A program made the translations under genes and the position numbers. From NCBI GenBank assembly GCA_038049695.1, contig CP142453.1:3378501-3442500 (forward strand): 64,000 bases of DNA, given 5' to 3'. Below, one piece after another: positions 10,801 through 23,198 of the stretch (positions are counted from its first letter, which is position 1; every line of letters begins with the position of its first letter). Source of the stretch: Cinnamomum chago (Eukaryota; Streptophyta; Magnoliopsida; Laurales; Lauraceae). Below the pieces are notes generated by a model, which did no database searches, was not told the origin of the DNA, and was given only the letters and a program-made list of their open reading frames with translations.

Positions 10801-13329
10801 TTTCTTTCCTCCCCCCCTTTGCCCAGTGTACCACCGAGCACCATCACCACCACTATTCCAGTGGGCCATCAATCAAGTGGGCCCCACGATCTTCATCATC
10901 CCTAATTTCAAGCTTCATTGTTTTGTAAGCTTCTTCCATTTGATTAGGTTTTGTCAATTGGGGGTTTTCCATTAATTAGTGTTAGATGAGTTTTTTAGTA
11001 TCTTAGATTGTGATCTGTAGAGTTATTTATGTGGGTTTGTTTCTAATTCATAAGTTTTGGACATTTTGAGCTAAGTTGTGGATTTGAGCATTTTGGATTT
11101 CCTCACCCAAAGCCAAGTGAATATGTATTTATTTTTATGGATATGCATGTGTTTTTTTATGGAACTGTAGCTTTGAAATGATTTCATTATTGTTTTATAT
11201 TTAATTGTCAAATGGTTTTGATTTATGGAAAATAAATGGGATGAATTGATGATGGAGATGATGAATGAAGGGGAGATTGTTTGATTGTCAAATGGTTTTG
11301 ATGAGGTTGTTTGATAAAATATTTTAATTTATGAAGTATAGGTTTGGTAGTGTGGTTTCATTCCTCTTCTCTTATTCTGTAATACTCTTATATTTTTATT
11401 TTGAGTTAGCTTATACATAATACATGGATGATCTAGAGTATGAAGTGAGCTGAATGAGTGAATGGCTTCTATTAGTTAATAATGGTGCAGCATTTAATAA
11501 TGGCTTCTATTAGTTAATAATGGTGCAGCATTTGTAGTTTCACATTTTAATGTAACATTTGCAGCTCTCTATATCCTTGTTCTTTCTTTTCTTTTTCCTT
11601 TTTCTTCTGTGGTAGATTTGCCTGATAGAAACATTTGATTACAAATAGTTGCTCTCTCTGCAGAATGTAAGGTGTGGAGCAGAGCAAACGCAAACTGTTA
11701 CACGCCAATCATCAACAATTATAGTAGCACCAGTTCAAGGTAATTTAATGTTGGGGAAAAATCTAAGCTGAGCATGTGGGATCTTTTATTCCCCTCCATT
11801 GAACTTGAACATGTGGCCTGATGTTGCATGGCTTGGACCATTCATCTCATCTCACTTCACATGGACCACCAGCTGCAAATCATATGAATCAGTGATTATT
11901 CTGCACATTGGATTTAGTTGTTTGATTCCCATTGTTTGGTCCACACTCTCTAAAGTCCAACAATATTGTCTCTCCTTCTATATGTTTGTGGAAAGCATTT
12001 TTTGCAGAAATGAAAATATTTCCCAAGGAATTTAATATTTGGCAACCATTTGTTATTATGTAGTTTTAAGGTTTTCTTAAAAAACTAACCCTTAGTGTGC
12101 TATCAGAGCCATTCAAACTTGGCATAGTCAAGTTGTAAAGATGCGTATCTCAGACCCCCAGAGCCTCCGGACAATCTGGACTCTACCCAGAACCCAGTAT
12201 ATCAAATATCTTGGAACAACGTTCTGATATGTACATTGACAACCTTGATTGGCATATCCAGAACCTCAGGGGAATCACCCGAAATCCACCCTTACGATTT
12301 TCATTCCCAAATTTAATGTCATTCTAGATAAAGCCTTGCAAAGAAGAAGAACCCTCTTATTAGAGGATGTTCTCCATTATCACAAGATAAGACCATAACT
12401 AGATCTTATCTTTTCAGAGCACCGAATCTCTCTCATCCAAGTCATGAGTAGAATAAAAAATGTAAGGACATATTTACAACGTGTTAATGATATAGGAAGA
12501 CAGTTCCTTGAAGATTATTACACTCTTTACAGTGAATTTTAGAATTCATCCCTGAATACAAAGCTACCTTCCAGGAAGCATTCGTATATGCTTACCAAAG
12601 AAATTTGGTCCCAATCTCAGTTGTGCCATACCTTATATATGGATAATCGTATTCCTCGTAAATAATCCCAACAAAGACAAGCCTCTGCTACAATTACCAG
12701 GATACAACTAAATACAAAAGTTAAAATCAGAGTGCCCTTAAACTAAACTAAAATATGGATTGTAGAAGATACCAACGGTGCTGCAAAAATGTTGCGGAAT
12801 AAACCAGTCTAGTTGAAATTTGGAATGACCTGATTCCTGCTCTTTTTTTGTATCTTTTAATAATGTATTCATGATGATTGACTGCATCGCTTGTTGCTAG
12901 TGCTTGTGTCCTTGCCAGCTTCCATACAATCATCATTGCAGTTCACGCCACCCAGTGAGTGACTACTACTTTCTTCTTCCTTCCTCTTGCTTTCCATGAT
13001 GTCTTTAGAGCTAAGGAAGCTAGGCTGATTTGTTGAAGACAGCAATCTTGCCCACATCTTGTCGGTTATCACCACCTGGTTTTGTGTCTCTGTCACTCGC
13101 TACACACACCCAGCAAAAGGTGGTTAAAAAAGAAAGAAATACGAAATGAATCTTCCTCCTACACACTCCTATCAACCTTTTTTTGTATCTTTTAATAATG
13201 TATTCATGATGATTGACTGAAATTTGGAATTGACTACATGAATAGAATTTTGCCTCTGCACTGACCATAGCTAGAACCATCCATTTTATTGAATTAAGTG
13301 ATTCACCAAATGGAATGAATCAAATAATT
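10801..13329. other. CACTA interior, first part
   Basis: No intact gene was recognised. It holds a 37-bp direct duplication (about 11461-11532, AATGGCTTCTATTAGTTAAT...), a possible small exon (11664-11739), and a pair of roughly 40-bp direct repeats at 12843-12883 and 13180-13220 (TTTTTGTATCTTTTAATAAT...), 337 bp apart, that could flank an older insertion. Confidence 0.4.
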
Positions 13330-13490
13330 ATCCACCTTAGCTAGCTTTGACTCCTGGATCACAACCATGTTAGGCTTGTGGCTGCATATGGTGTTCTTAA
13401 GTAATCTTGACAACCACCCTCTTTCTTGGTTTCCTAATCACTGTACATTCCATGAAAGAAGCTTCACTTTGAATAGGGACCAGTTACCTG
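13330..13490 (-). mobile_element. L1 LINE endonuclease fragment
   Basis: The minus strand reads VKLLSWNVQ, a stop, LGNQERGWLSRLL, then CSHKPNMVVIQESKL. This is the N-terminal start of a plant L1 apurinic endonuclease domain (LLSWNVRGLG ... ++QE+KL). It is a short decayed fragment inside the CACTA, with one in-frame stop in the readable part. Confidence 0.7.
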
Positions 13491-16400
13491 AGATTTCTTT
13501 CCTCCCTCCTTAGTATCCAACCTTCCTTGCTGCCTTCAGACCGTGATTAATTAAGTCAAACCTTGGGGCTCTCTTTTATGCAAACTTTTTCACCTTTGTT
13601 TTGATTGGTGACTGTAAATTTTATAGCAAAGGGGAACGAGCCAAGCTTACAAACAAAATACAAAGGATGAATTTCCAGAAGAACGAACATTGGTATAAGT
13701 CTTGTACCAAAACAGTGCCCCAACAATTACAAAATAGAAGCAATCAATTCAGCAACAATTATTAATCCTGCTGTTACCAAGTACCATTTTGAAAACAAAT
13801 CATTTCCTTGTCTTCTCTTATATAGCATCAAAAGCTGTTGCAGATGATCTTCATGGAAATGCCACAAGGAAGCTCTATAGGTAGAGTTTTTAGTATAGTT
13901 TAGAGCTTATAGAAGCTTATAGTTTTTAGTATATTTTTACTAGTAGTTCAGCTCATATGTACTGTTTATTAGCTTCTAATTACACCATTCCTAATGGTTA
14001 GTGCAGTATTTGTTTGGATGAATTAGTTTTTTAGTTGAAAATCTGTTGCTGAGTTTATATCAAAACAGAGGCTTCGTGTTATATAAAGTCCACACCTACC
14101 TTTTCAAAAGGGAGTAAGACCTCAAATTGCCCTTTCTACCTCTTCTTCCTCAGGTTGTTAACCAAATCAAAACAATGTGTCTTGTTGTTATCTTGTGGCT
14201 TTTAAATCTGTAATCTGTAGATCTATGTGGATTTTTGTTAGATCTATTAGATCTTGCTTGTATGTATGTGTATTTGTCATGGAACACTAGGATCACATAT
14301 GGAATGACTAGATCTCCTAGTGTTTAGTGGAAAAGTTGGTAGCTTGGTGCTAGATTTGTCATGAAATGCTAAGATCTGAATTGAGTCTGGATTTTATAAT
14401 GAAATGCTGAGATCTTACTGTTTGCAGATGCAGGATTTGTTATGGTATTCCAAGCTCAATTGAAATTATGAGATCTTGTATGATGTTATCATGTGTCTTT
14501 CAGGCCTGTAACCTTGATTCAAATGTCAAAATAATTTTGAAGAAGTGGGTTTCATAGTTTGGATCTGGATCTTTGGGTTGAAAACACACATGGATCTAGA
14601 TCCATGGACTTCCAGAACCAATGCAGATCTAGATCTGGATTCAAATTCCTTCTGGAACCAAAATTTGTTCACGTTCCATAACCATTTTTATACTTTTTAA
14701 AACTGAGGCTTTGAATATTCAGTTAATGTGATACTCATTGACATCCATAGTGTGATCTATTACTTGCATTCAAGGTAACTGATATTGTCGAAGAGCGTGA
14801 ACCATGACAATTGAGAAATGAACTGAGTGGGAGAAAATTGCCTGTTCATTTCTCCATTCTTTTTTGCTACCATCTATCTGAATACTGCTAAATGGAGTGC
14901 TCTTGTCATCCAATCTTCTTGGCTTTTGAAGTGTGGTCTCTCCAAGGTAATGTAGGTGAACAGGGCCAATCAATGTCCTGCCACTTGTATGGATGACCAT
15001 CATACTGGATCTATTTGTTTTTATTGCCTGTGACATTGTATTCTTTTGCTGATTCATGGTTTTTGTTAAATGCGGAGTTAATTGATTATAGTTCATCCAG
15101 AGGTTACATTTTTCCATCTTTTCTGCCGAAATTGCTGAAAGCTGTGGATCTACAATGCCTGGGTACTTCACAATAGTAAATGTATGTGTATCATATTGCA
15201 TCTGATACTCTGGAAAATGTTCACCTAAGAGCAACTGTAAATGCAGTGCAGCACTGTGGGGCCCACTGGGGTCCACCTTTCATCAATGCAGCCCTTTGAT
15301 GGTCATTTTATCACATGGTCTGGCATCAGGTTCTATTTTATACTCCACTGGACCTTCACTCACTGTTGGATTGAATCTTAAGAAAATGTACAGTGATGAT
15401 GCTATTAAACTTTAAGGCCTCAAGGGCTACGATAATCTGGTAGCCTGATTTTTTGGATCCCCCTGCTCTCCTCCCATTGGGAAACTTGTATTTAAGTGGG
15501 CTCCACAAGCTGGACTGGCAGTCTGCTTTTAGGTGAACATTTCCCCTGTTACTTCAATGGTATAAATAAAATTAATGTCCTATTTGTGGAGTGTCCTGTG
15601 ATATCCATGCCGTAACTAGGCATTGTGTTTTTGTGGATCTCAGCAGCACCTTGGTGCTTAATTCTATTCTCTATACCTAATTCGATACTTCTCTTCCAGT
15701 AGTCAAATCCTATAATAGAATGATGATTTCTTAGTTATGAACAAAGATTGTCTTAATTAATGATATTGGTAGCGGTATTTAAACTGTGTCCTCTGGCTTC
15801 TTGATGGGGTTGACAAAAAAAAAAAAAAAAAGAGTAGTGCCTAGACATAGTAGTTGTTGGAGATAGTTGACTCTCTGAAAACTGAACATTGGGTAGATGT
15901 CAGCATGGGTTTCAGGAGAACAACTTTTTTTTTTTTTTGGACATTTTTTTCTTTTTAAACTTGGAATGCTTCCAATAAGAAAGGACCTGCTTGAATTTTT
16001 CTACAAAACTGAATCGATTCAATTGGTTTATTGTAGTCTTGACCAAGTTCAACTTGGACAGTTTACAGACTTATCTTTGTAGTTTATTTTTTGGTGCCTT
16101 CAAATCAATTTGAATCCAGAAGCTAGTTTTGCGATCACTGTTATGCGTAATCACTTTGAGAGGTTTAGGATATGTGACATGTGACCTGGGATTTCTTTGT
16201 AAGGATGCATTTTGTTGTGGATATATTCAAAAGTCTGACTTACCATTTCTTCCTGAAATAATGAATTTAACATAGTTTCCAGTCAAAAAGACTTTGAAAG
16301 GTTGGTAAGCACAATATGAACCTATATGTATGTCTCCATAAAAACATACAACATTTTATTCTGAAAAAATGGTTGCATATACCTTAATTTTTGATGTTGT

Positions 16401-17139
16401 TAGATTCATTTTCTATCAGTAATTTGCTTCTGTTAAACTTATTTTCGCCCATACAAATTATTGAATTTCTATTTCTATGTTGTAATTGTAGAACTTTAAC
16501 CAGGAATTTGCTTTATTGTTTTGATCATGTTTTAAATTTCTCATTTCTCATTTCTCATTGGCATGATCCTGGTGGATCTTCATTCCATGCTACAATCTGT
16601 TTAGTTTGGGCTCAATTCTCATTGTACATAGTGTGTTAAGATATCGTTATATGGTTGATCCCTACAAATTGGGAATTTTCATTATCTGGTCTGAAAGAGC
16701 TTGAGAATCTAAATATTCCATACTGATGCAATTTTGAATTTTTTGATAGTGACTGCTGATCAACAAATTATTATTTTACAACATCTACATCCCTCTTCCT
16801 TGAGCAATTTCTATAAACATTTTGGCGGTTCTGTTTGTATAAAGTTTAAGCAAAAACCTGGGGAATCTGCATGTGTAATCACTAATGCTTGATTCTGTGT
16901 ACTGTAAAGCATAAGTTTCTTGATACTGCAACATATAATGCTGGTACTGAAATCAGTGGATTGATGCCTTTCCATTTCTGCTGGAAATCAATGACAGTTA
17001 TTGTTTGGATGTGTGTTCATCCTGCCTACCCAACCTTTTAAAGGACATCCAAGTCCCTAGAGTTCATTTCTCAAATTTCTCTCTGCCCACACTGAATATG
17101 TGGATAACCTGTGGTTGACATAATATTGAGTGTAATTAC
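13491..17139. other. CACTA interior, middle part
   Basis: AT-rich sequence with no recognised gene. A 168-codon open frame on the minus strand (14770-15276) matches no family I know and is probably chance. Repeated AGATCTAGATC-type words occur at 14560-14640, and poly-A/T runs at 15816-15830 and 15926-15938. Confidence 0.35.
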
Positions 17140-17638
17140 TGTTAGGCCCCTGGCTGTTGCAATTGTTGATGGATGCACACACCTTTCACTTTGACATGAT
17201 CACACACATGAGCTCTTAAGTTTAGACTTTTTGGATCATGGTTTCTTTCATGCATTTACACATGCTTTTAAAATGAATTTGATTCATGCATGTTTTAGAA
17301 CCCAAACTCTTTTGAAAACCTAATTCTTTGTGCATTATATTTGGAAAATCATGTTGAGAATTCAGGTTTGAGCCTTGCATACATTCTTCTAAAAAAGAAT
17401 CATCTTTGTATGCATTTCCATTTGAAAAGAGTTTTTATCAAATCAAGCTAGCCTTTTGTTTTAAACTTTTAAATCATTTTAGGCTTTGTGTGTTCATGTT
17501 TTTAAACATCTTAGAATGTCTTAAAACATGTATTCTAGCTTGGTTTAGTGGCCCAAAAATCCTCCCAAAGAAATACCTTCAAAAGTGCAAAAGTTGGATT
17601 TTTGGACCCAACAGGTGACTCACCCGGCAGTGTCGCCG

Positions 17639-17770
17639 GTCGACTGAGACCTGTGTCTCAGTCGACCGAGACAACTGCAGGGTGCCTGTCACCTGAAGCT
17701 CCAACGGTAACTTTTATGACCGTTGTGCTTTCTAGGTCGACCGAGACCCCTTCTAGGTCGACCGAGAGAC
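17639..17770. repeat. GTCGAC word cluster in the solo LTR
   Basis: It has a perfect 12-bp inverted pair (GTCGACTGAGAC / GTCTCAGTCGAC) with a 4-bp loop at 17639-17666, then two direct copies of CTAGGTCGACCGAGA (17733-17768). The second pair is bracketed by CAACGGT and ACCGTT/CCGTTGG words. Confidence 0.8.
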
Positions 17771-18409
17771 TAGCCGTTGGACACTTTTTCATTATAAAGT
17801 CCATTCATTTCCAACCTTTTTGAAGGCTTGATATATGAACTTTTGAGAATATATTGGAGCCAAAGAAAGGGGAATGAAGTGAAAAGGCTAGAGAGCTTTT
17901 GGAAATCAAATACATGAGTTTTTAAAAGGTACACATTACTAATCTTTTTGATTTCCATTCAAATTAGAATCAATGCATGTTTAAATCTTTGTATTTCCAT
18001 TTATGCATGATTTCTAGTTCTTAGAGAGTTGTTTTGCAAACTTATTATCATCCTTGGTATATTAACAATGGTTTGCACACTCTCATGCCTAAATCACATG
18101 TTTTCTTAGACTTTAACATTCATACAACTTGTGTATCTCATTTCTTCAAAGTTGTTTGAATCTCTTATGTGATTTGTATTATCTTCAATCATCTCTTTCC
18201 AAGCTTTGATTTTAAATTGCATCAAGCATACAATTAAGAACTTCATTGTAGAAATTGGTTGAAGAAAAGCATACACACACTTGTACACTCACTTTAGCAT
18301 ATTCAAGTGTATGTGTGTAATTTGTATCACACCTTCATATCAGCCTATGTAGAGGCATTTAAATTGAGCTAATATTGTATCTCTTAGAGTGTTCTTGAAG
18401 AGACACCTT

Positions 18410-18605
18410 CTTAGAGAAAATCCATCTTTGTAAAGGTTATTGCTTAGCCTTAGAAAAGCACATTGTATAGGTTATTGCTTAGCCTTGAAAAGCATCTTGT
18501 AAAGGTTGTTGTTGAGCCTTAGAAAAACAACTTGTAAGGTTATTGCTTAGCCTTAGAAAAGCATTTTGTAAGGGTTATTGCTTAGCCTTTGAAAAAGCAT
18601 ATATA
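18410..18605 (+). repeat. five-copy tandem repeat in the solo LTR
   Basis: About five imperfect copies of a unit near 36-40 bp (GTTATTGCTTAGCCTTAGAA...GCATTTGTAAAG). They lie in the downstream half of the LTR. Confidence 0.8.
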
Positions 18606-18936
18606 GTGGAAATCCGGTGGGGTGTTGGATTCACAAGCCGGTAGTGGATGTAGGTACGTTGGCCGAACCACTATAAACCTTGGTGTTGTGGTGTTTGATT
18701 GTGGTGCTTGTCTTCTTATCTTCCGCATCTTGTCTGGTAAATCATCTTATGTGACTAGTTTTCTATAAATAATCAAAATTGGTTTTAATTGGTCACATTT
18801 GTAGAGCACCCTATTCACCCCCCCCTCTAGGGTTAGGATCCAAGGACTTTCAATTACGTGGTTTAACTTCAGAATATAAAAAATATTTTAACTGACACTT
18901 ACACCGGATTTCTTACTTTTTTCCTTTTCTTTTTAG

Positions 18937-19206
18937 GCTTTCAAGTATGCCATTCGCTTGGAGGGGGGACAGGGTCTGGTATGGGAACCCTCCTGATATC
19001 AAAGATCAGGGAGGAGTACCCTGACAGGATGATGCTTACATTCTCAGTTTTTCCTTCTCCAAAGGTCTCTGACACAGTTGTGGAGCCCTACAATGCTACA
19101 CTCTCAGTGCATCAGCTGGTGGAGAATGTAGATGAATGCATGGTCCTTGACAATGAAGCACTTTATGACATCTGCTTCCGGACTCTAAAGCTCATCACCC
19201 CAAGCT
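18937..19206 (+). pseudogene. TUB: captured beta-tubulin exon 2, complete
   Basis: These 270 nt have an AG acceptor (TTTTTAG) and a GTAAGT donor and no stop. They encode [57 protein letters not shown] and onward to [13 protein letters not shown], i.e. beta-tubulin residues of about 132-221, including the GGGTGSG nucleotide-binding loop. Plant beta-tubulin genes have an exon 2 of this length and phase as I recall, so a whole exon with intron flanks appears to have been taken from genomic DNA. Two changes from the usual sequence are visible (ENADEC to ENVDEC, KLTTPS to KLITPS). Exons 1 and 3 are absent. The open frame and clean splice sites suggest recent capture or continued splicing. Confidence 0.9.
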
Positions 19207-20004
19207 GTAAGTATTGTTTTATACCATTTCATATATCATAAAGCTTTATCATTTGCATTTCTGGTTTAGGTCACGGATGTGGTTGACGGATTTTATGAGC
19301 CATCGATAAATAGATTTACGAAAAAAAATTTCTCCCGAATTTTACTTTGAACTATCAGATTGAAGACTTTTATTTATTCCTCCTATTGGGTTGTTGAATT
19401 AACCATCACTTGAACTGAGTGTCTTAAATAATGCTTTTTTCTTGTGGTGCTCATATTCTTGGTTCACAATTTTAAGGGTGTCTTTGGATGTGGACCGAGG
19501 ACGATCTGATCTGCTCCAGTGCTTCCACTTTCCATGGAATGATTACATAGGGATGACATGGGAGTGGAATTAGGTGAACATTATTTTTTCAACTTCTCTT
19601 CCCCTTATGAAATGGCAAGACAAATGACACATTTCTGGTCTCAATGATGCCCTGGATATACACTTATTGCAGGGAAAATCAACAAAACCTACTATGTATT
19701 TGATCAGTTTTAGTTTCAGTTTCATTAACAATTCATGATTCTGGGTTACATGAGCATGGCTATTAGTATCGATAAATAAATGGTATTCTAGGATCTATTT
19801 ATTCTTGTCCTCTTTTGATTATCATGCTGGTTCTTTTAAAGTTACATTTTGTTTAATCCTTATGTGTTTTTTCTTTATTTATGCATCTCTGCTCTGTTTA
19901 TTCAGCTACCTTTTATATTTTAATGCTGTTTACCTTGCTTAACTATGTTTAAAAGATCGATAGTTTCTTTAAAGTTTGTGGCTGCATATTCTTGTATGTG
20001 TTTT

Positions 20005-20195
20005 CTGATTGCACATCTAAGGCTGCAGCATGGTTGGAACTTAATGAAAAGTTGATGACCCATGGGCGTGTAATGGTGAATTGTGGCGGGGCCCATGCCG
20101 AAGCAGCCAAAGCTGGGGGAGTAGCCTCTTCAAATGTTAGCTCTTGGATACAGAATTCTACCATTAAGGCATTGTGCAAAGCATTTTCAAAAAAT
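20005..20195 (+). pseudogene. captured exon fragment, methyltransferase/spermidine-synthase-like
   Basis: An open stretch reads SDCTSKAAAWLELNEKLM, then HGRVMVNCGGAHAEAAKAGG and SSWIQNSTIKALCKAFSKN before a GTAAGT donor. It resembles a plant SAM-dependent methyltransferase or spermidine-synthase-like family (SKAAAWLELNEKLMPNGR-MVNCGG), recalled from memory and not checked. The upstream border is unclear. It lies 0.8 kb downstream of the tubulin exon, same strand, so a chimeric transcript is possible. Confidence 0.5.
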
Positions 20196-20410
20196 GTAAG
20201 TTACTCCTTACAGTCAATTAAATCTTAACTCCTTCGATACATGACCCTAGTTTGTGATCTTGAATCAACGGTTTGTGATTTTGAATCAACTGTTTAGGCT
20301 CAAGTGCACTTTTATTTTTTAATTTTCTCAGGATTTTATTTTGTTTCACTTACTTTGCTTTTGATTCCAATGTTTAATTCCTAACAAATTTTTTTTTTTT
20401 TTTACCACAG

Positions 20411-20790
20411 GTTGGGACTGAAGATCAATGTAATAGAGGCCAATTGCTTGAACATCTTTTTGTTTTTCATAAGAATATTGTACTTACACTATTTTGGATG
20501 CTACATTTTTACTTGAATTAGTAACGACAATGTGGCTAAGCTTGTGGGTCGTATTTAATAGTTATATGTTTCCTAATATGTTGAAGGAGCATGTTTTGTA
20601 CATTTTTCATTAGTTAAATGAAGATACTTTACCGTACATTTTGTTTGAGTTGAATGGCCTTGTTTTATTGTACATTTTATTTTTGTTGAATGTGAAGGTT
20701 TTATTACACATTTTATTTTAGTTGAATGAGCATGTTTTATTATATTCAGCGTAAAAGAGGTTTTTGAGGTAGCATGTGGTAATTTAAAAA
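20411..20790 (+). other. last-exon-like tail of the CACTA passenger region
   Basis: A T-rich tract ending TACCACAG at 20410 looks like a splice acceptor. The sequence after it has early stops in all frames and then three or four imperfect repeats of TTTGTTTGAGTTGAATG...GTTTTATT, like a 3' untranslated end. Whether it is used is unknown. Confidence 0.35.
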
Positions 20791-20799
20791 AAAATATAT

Positions 20800-21495
20800 T
20801 ATTTTTAGTGACGAATTTTATTTGTCTCCTAAAAGGAATAAATATATCCCCGACGTATATAATTTGTCGCCTAAGAGAAATTGCAACAAGGTTAAATATT
20901 GGGCGAAATGTCTACAAACTATGCGCGGCAAAACTAATTCGTCACCTATTATAATTTATGGCAATTCATGCACTATTGGGCGACAATAAAGTTTTGTTGA
21001 TAAAAAACTATAATTTAGCGATGACTCCATTTTGTCGCCAAATTCCTTTTTCACCATTTTTTATCCATTTTCTCGTAATGAATTATGGACATTTGGTGAC
21101 AAAAAATATCATTTTTGCCGACATAATGCATTGTTGTAGAAAATTGATATTTGGCGACGATAATGTGTTGTCGCAGAAAATCATTTTAGCGACGATAATG
21201 TGTTGTCGTAGAAAATTGATATTTAGCGACGATAATGGGTTGTCGCGGAAAATTGATATTTAGCGACGATAATGTGTTGTCGCGGAAAATTGATATTTAG
21301 CGACGATATGGAGTTGCGCAAAAAATGTATATTTAGCGACGATTAATTCTGATCGTCGGCAAAAACAATCACCGGTACACAATGGGCGACGAACGGGCGA
21401 CGAAAATGGTTTCGTCGCAGAATATATTCTGCGACGATTTTGTGATTTTCCAGCGACAAATATTTATGTCGCGAAAAATGATTTTTGTTGTAGTG
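20800..21495. repeat. CACTA right subterminal repeats
   Basis: At least six near-copies of a unit of about 30-45 bp (ATATTTAGCGACGATAATG...TTGTCGC) lie in tandem around 21130-21340, with scattered GCGACGA words around them. This arm is longer and more regular than the left one. Confidence 0.8.
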
Positions 21496-21541
21496 TAGAA
21501 AGAAAGAGGCATGAAAAAAATAATAAGAAAAAGATTATTAC

Positions 21542-21627
21542 CTCCTGGGTATTGGAACGTGAAGAGTGTCCATGAAAGCCCTGGGAAACTTCTCAAAAAG
21601 TTTGTGGACGGCATCTACAGATCTAAT
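21542..21627 (-). CDS. CALS10: CALS10 exon i
   Basis: This 86-nt exon encodes IRSVDAVHKLFEKFPRAF then MDTLHVPIPRR. CALS10 has IRSLEAIHKLFEEFPGAF at the same place. The acceptor is TTCAG and the donor GTAATA. It ends two bases into an Arg codon. The right end of the 12.1-kb CACTA element is only 46 bp beyond the donor. Confidence 0.9.
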
Positions 21628-23198
21628 CTGAAGAAGGGAGAATAAAAGATGTATCACATAATATAAAAGCAAGAAAGCAAGAGCCGGATCAAACACCTCT
21701 GCAGTACATGAAAATAGGGTACTACTTCAATAAATAATAGACATGGGTGAAATGAAAGAACGTTCTACCCATTTCACCCTTTATGTTCATTGATGGAGAA
21801 AAGAAGTTGAAACAAGGAAACAGCCACCAGACAAGGAGGGAACAGAGAAGACAGGGAGGTAGAAAGGAAGAAGGTAGGTTGCAGAAAATGTAATATTCGG
21901 AAATAAAAGCATCCAAACACAACCCCGGATTACGATTAGCCAAATGCAGCCTTGGATTAGAGTTCATATCATGAACAAATGCATATGAAGGCTTCTAAAC
22001 TCAATCCAGTTGAACTTCAAGTAACACATTCAGTCCATAACTTTGCTCACTTAGAGTAGGCATGAAGTAACATGGAAAAATGAAATAAAATGACTCATAT
22101 AACACAAATTAGAACTATAAAACAAAAAATGTGGAAGTGCCAACTTTAAACTCATTGCCCAAAATTTATCCAGAATTGGATCAACTGTTGTAATAAACTA
22201 AAGTAATATGGGCTTTTATAAATAGGACGTTGTAAGAATATAGTGAGATCAGACATATTCAGAAGTACCTATCAATTAGGTAAAAGTAATTGTATACTGA
22301 GAGTGTCTACCATATATCAAAGTGTCAACCGTAAAGAACAGATCAAGGAGAAGAGGGCATCAGATTATCGTGTTGGCAAGAACCACAAACAAAAAAAAAA
22401 AGGCCTGTGGGTCACTGTTGCCTTTCTTTTCATTGGCCTTTTTTGGTGTATAGCTTCCCCTCAGTTGCTCCTCTGCTTTGGGGCGGTGTCAGTTAGAGAA
22501 GGGTCTCCCAAAATTCTTGTGTAATTGCTATTCTTTCTATTGGAATATATCGCTTATCTTTCAAAAAAAGAACCAAATATATATATTACACACACACACA
22601 CTTGACAAAGTCGCCCAGCCAAACAGAATGTAAAGAAGAGAATGGACCTATGCAAAACGCCGGGACGATGACTTTGGTGTAAGACTGCAATGTGGCTCCC
22701 TTGTATAGAGAAGGAACTGGCTCACCATGCATTGCATCTGGCCCAAATAAAACTGAAGGGTGATGAACGATGAAAGCCATCAAGTGTGACAAATGACAAT
22801 TTTGACAAAATTACACTATCAGTCTATTTTTTAGATCTCTTATCAGATAGTAATAATCTTTCAATCAAGAAGAATTCTGGGACGTGCAATCCATGTTGGT
22901 TTCAACTATCCAGCATGCATGCACGTGGTCCAGGTGGGCTTTACAATGCAGCCCATACCTAATATGAGATGGATGGGCTCAAAATGGATCATTCCCCTTC
23001 TGTAAATTCAGTTCGAAAATAACATAAAGCAGGACCATATTTGAATGCACCACCATATTAGGGTGTGGACATCACATGATGGATCATTCCAATACACTGT
23101 TAACTTAAGATTAAAACAACTCTTCCACTTCCCCTGGTCGTGTTCCAGTATTAAAATATTGAATAATCAAATAGAACCCAAATATTGAAATGACGCAC
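21628..23198. other. CALS10 intron h-i, no gene recognised
   Basis: This 1.57-kb intron has ordinary AT-rich sequence with a short (CA)n run near 22588-22602. I see no complete element. Confidence 0.4.

Larger units (their letters stand above)
17140..18852 (+). mobile_element. solo LTR of a copia (SIRE/Maximus-like) element, nested in the CACTA
   Basis: It starts TGTTAGGCCCC and ends ...CTTTCA, flanked by perfect 5-bp duplications ATTAC (17135-17139 and 18853-18857). The right end carries the CCCCCCCTCTAGGG-type motif found just before the primer site in SIRE-like LTRs. No internal region follows, so it is a solo LTR left by recombination between two LTRs. It contains GTCGACC words (17639-17770) and a tandem repeat (18410-18600). 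It lies upstream of the captured tubulin exon and must be younger than the CACTA body it interrupts. Confidence 0.85.
9421..21495. mobile_element. CACTA (En/Spm) transposon, non-autonomous, 12.1 kb, gene-carrying
   Basis: The left end begins CACTACAACAAAAATCATTT and the right end is its reverse complement; the terminal match runs about 25 bp. Both ends are flanked by the 3-bp target duplication TAG (9418-9420 and 21496-21498), as expected for CACTA elements. Both subterminal regions are packed with GCGACGA / TCGTCGC motifs. No TNP2-type transposase was found, so it is non-autonomous. The interior holds a CT-rich leader, a complete beta-tubulin exon, a methyltransferase-like exon, a last-exon-like piece, an L1 fragment and a nested copia solo LTR. 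The captured exons read on the plus strand, antisense to the host CALS10 gene whose intron it occupies. Confidence 0.93.

Noticed and set aside
12098-12110. TGCTATCAGAGCC, like a Met-tRNA primer site
   Set aside because: It has a mismatch, and no LTR edge or convincing gag or pararetroviral protein follows.
14770-15276. 168-codon minus-strand open frame inside the CACTA
   Set aside because: No recognisable motif, no splice or codon pattern, and ordinary AT-rich context; a chance frame is more likely.
22586-22792. 68-codon minus-strand open frame in CALS10 intron h-i
   Set aside because: It is not part of callose synthase, which splices across it in frame, and it matches nothing I recognise.
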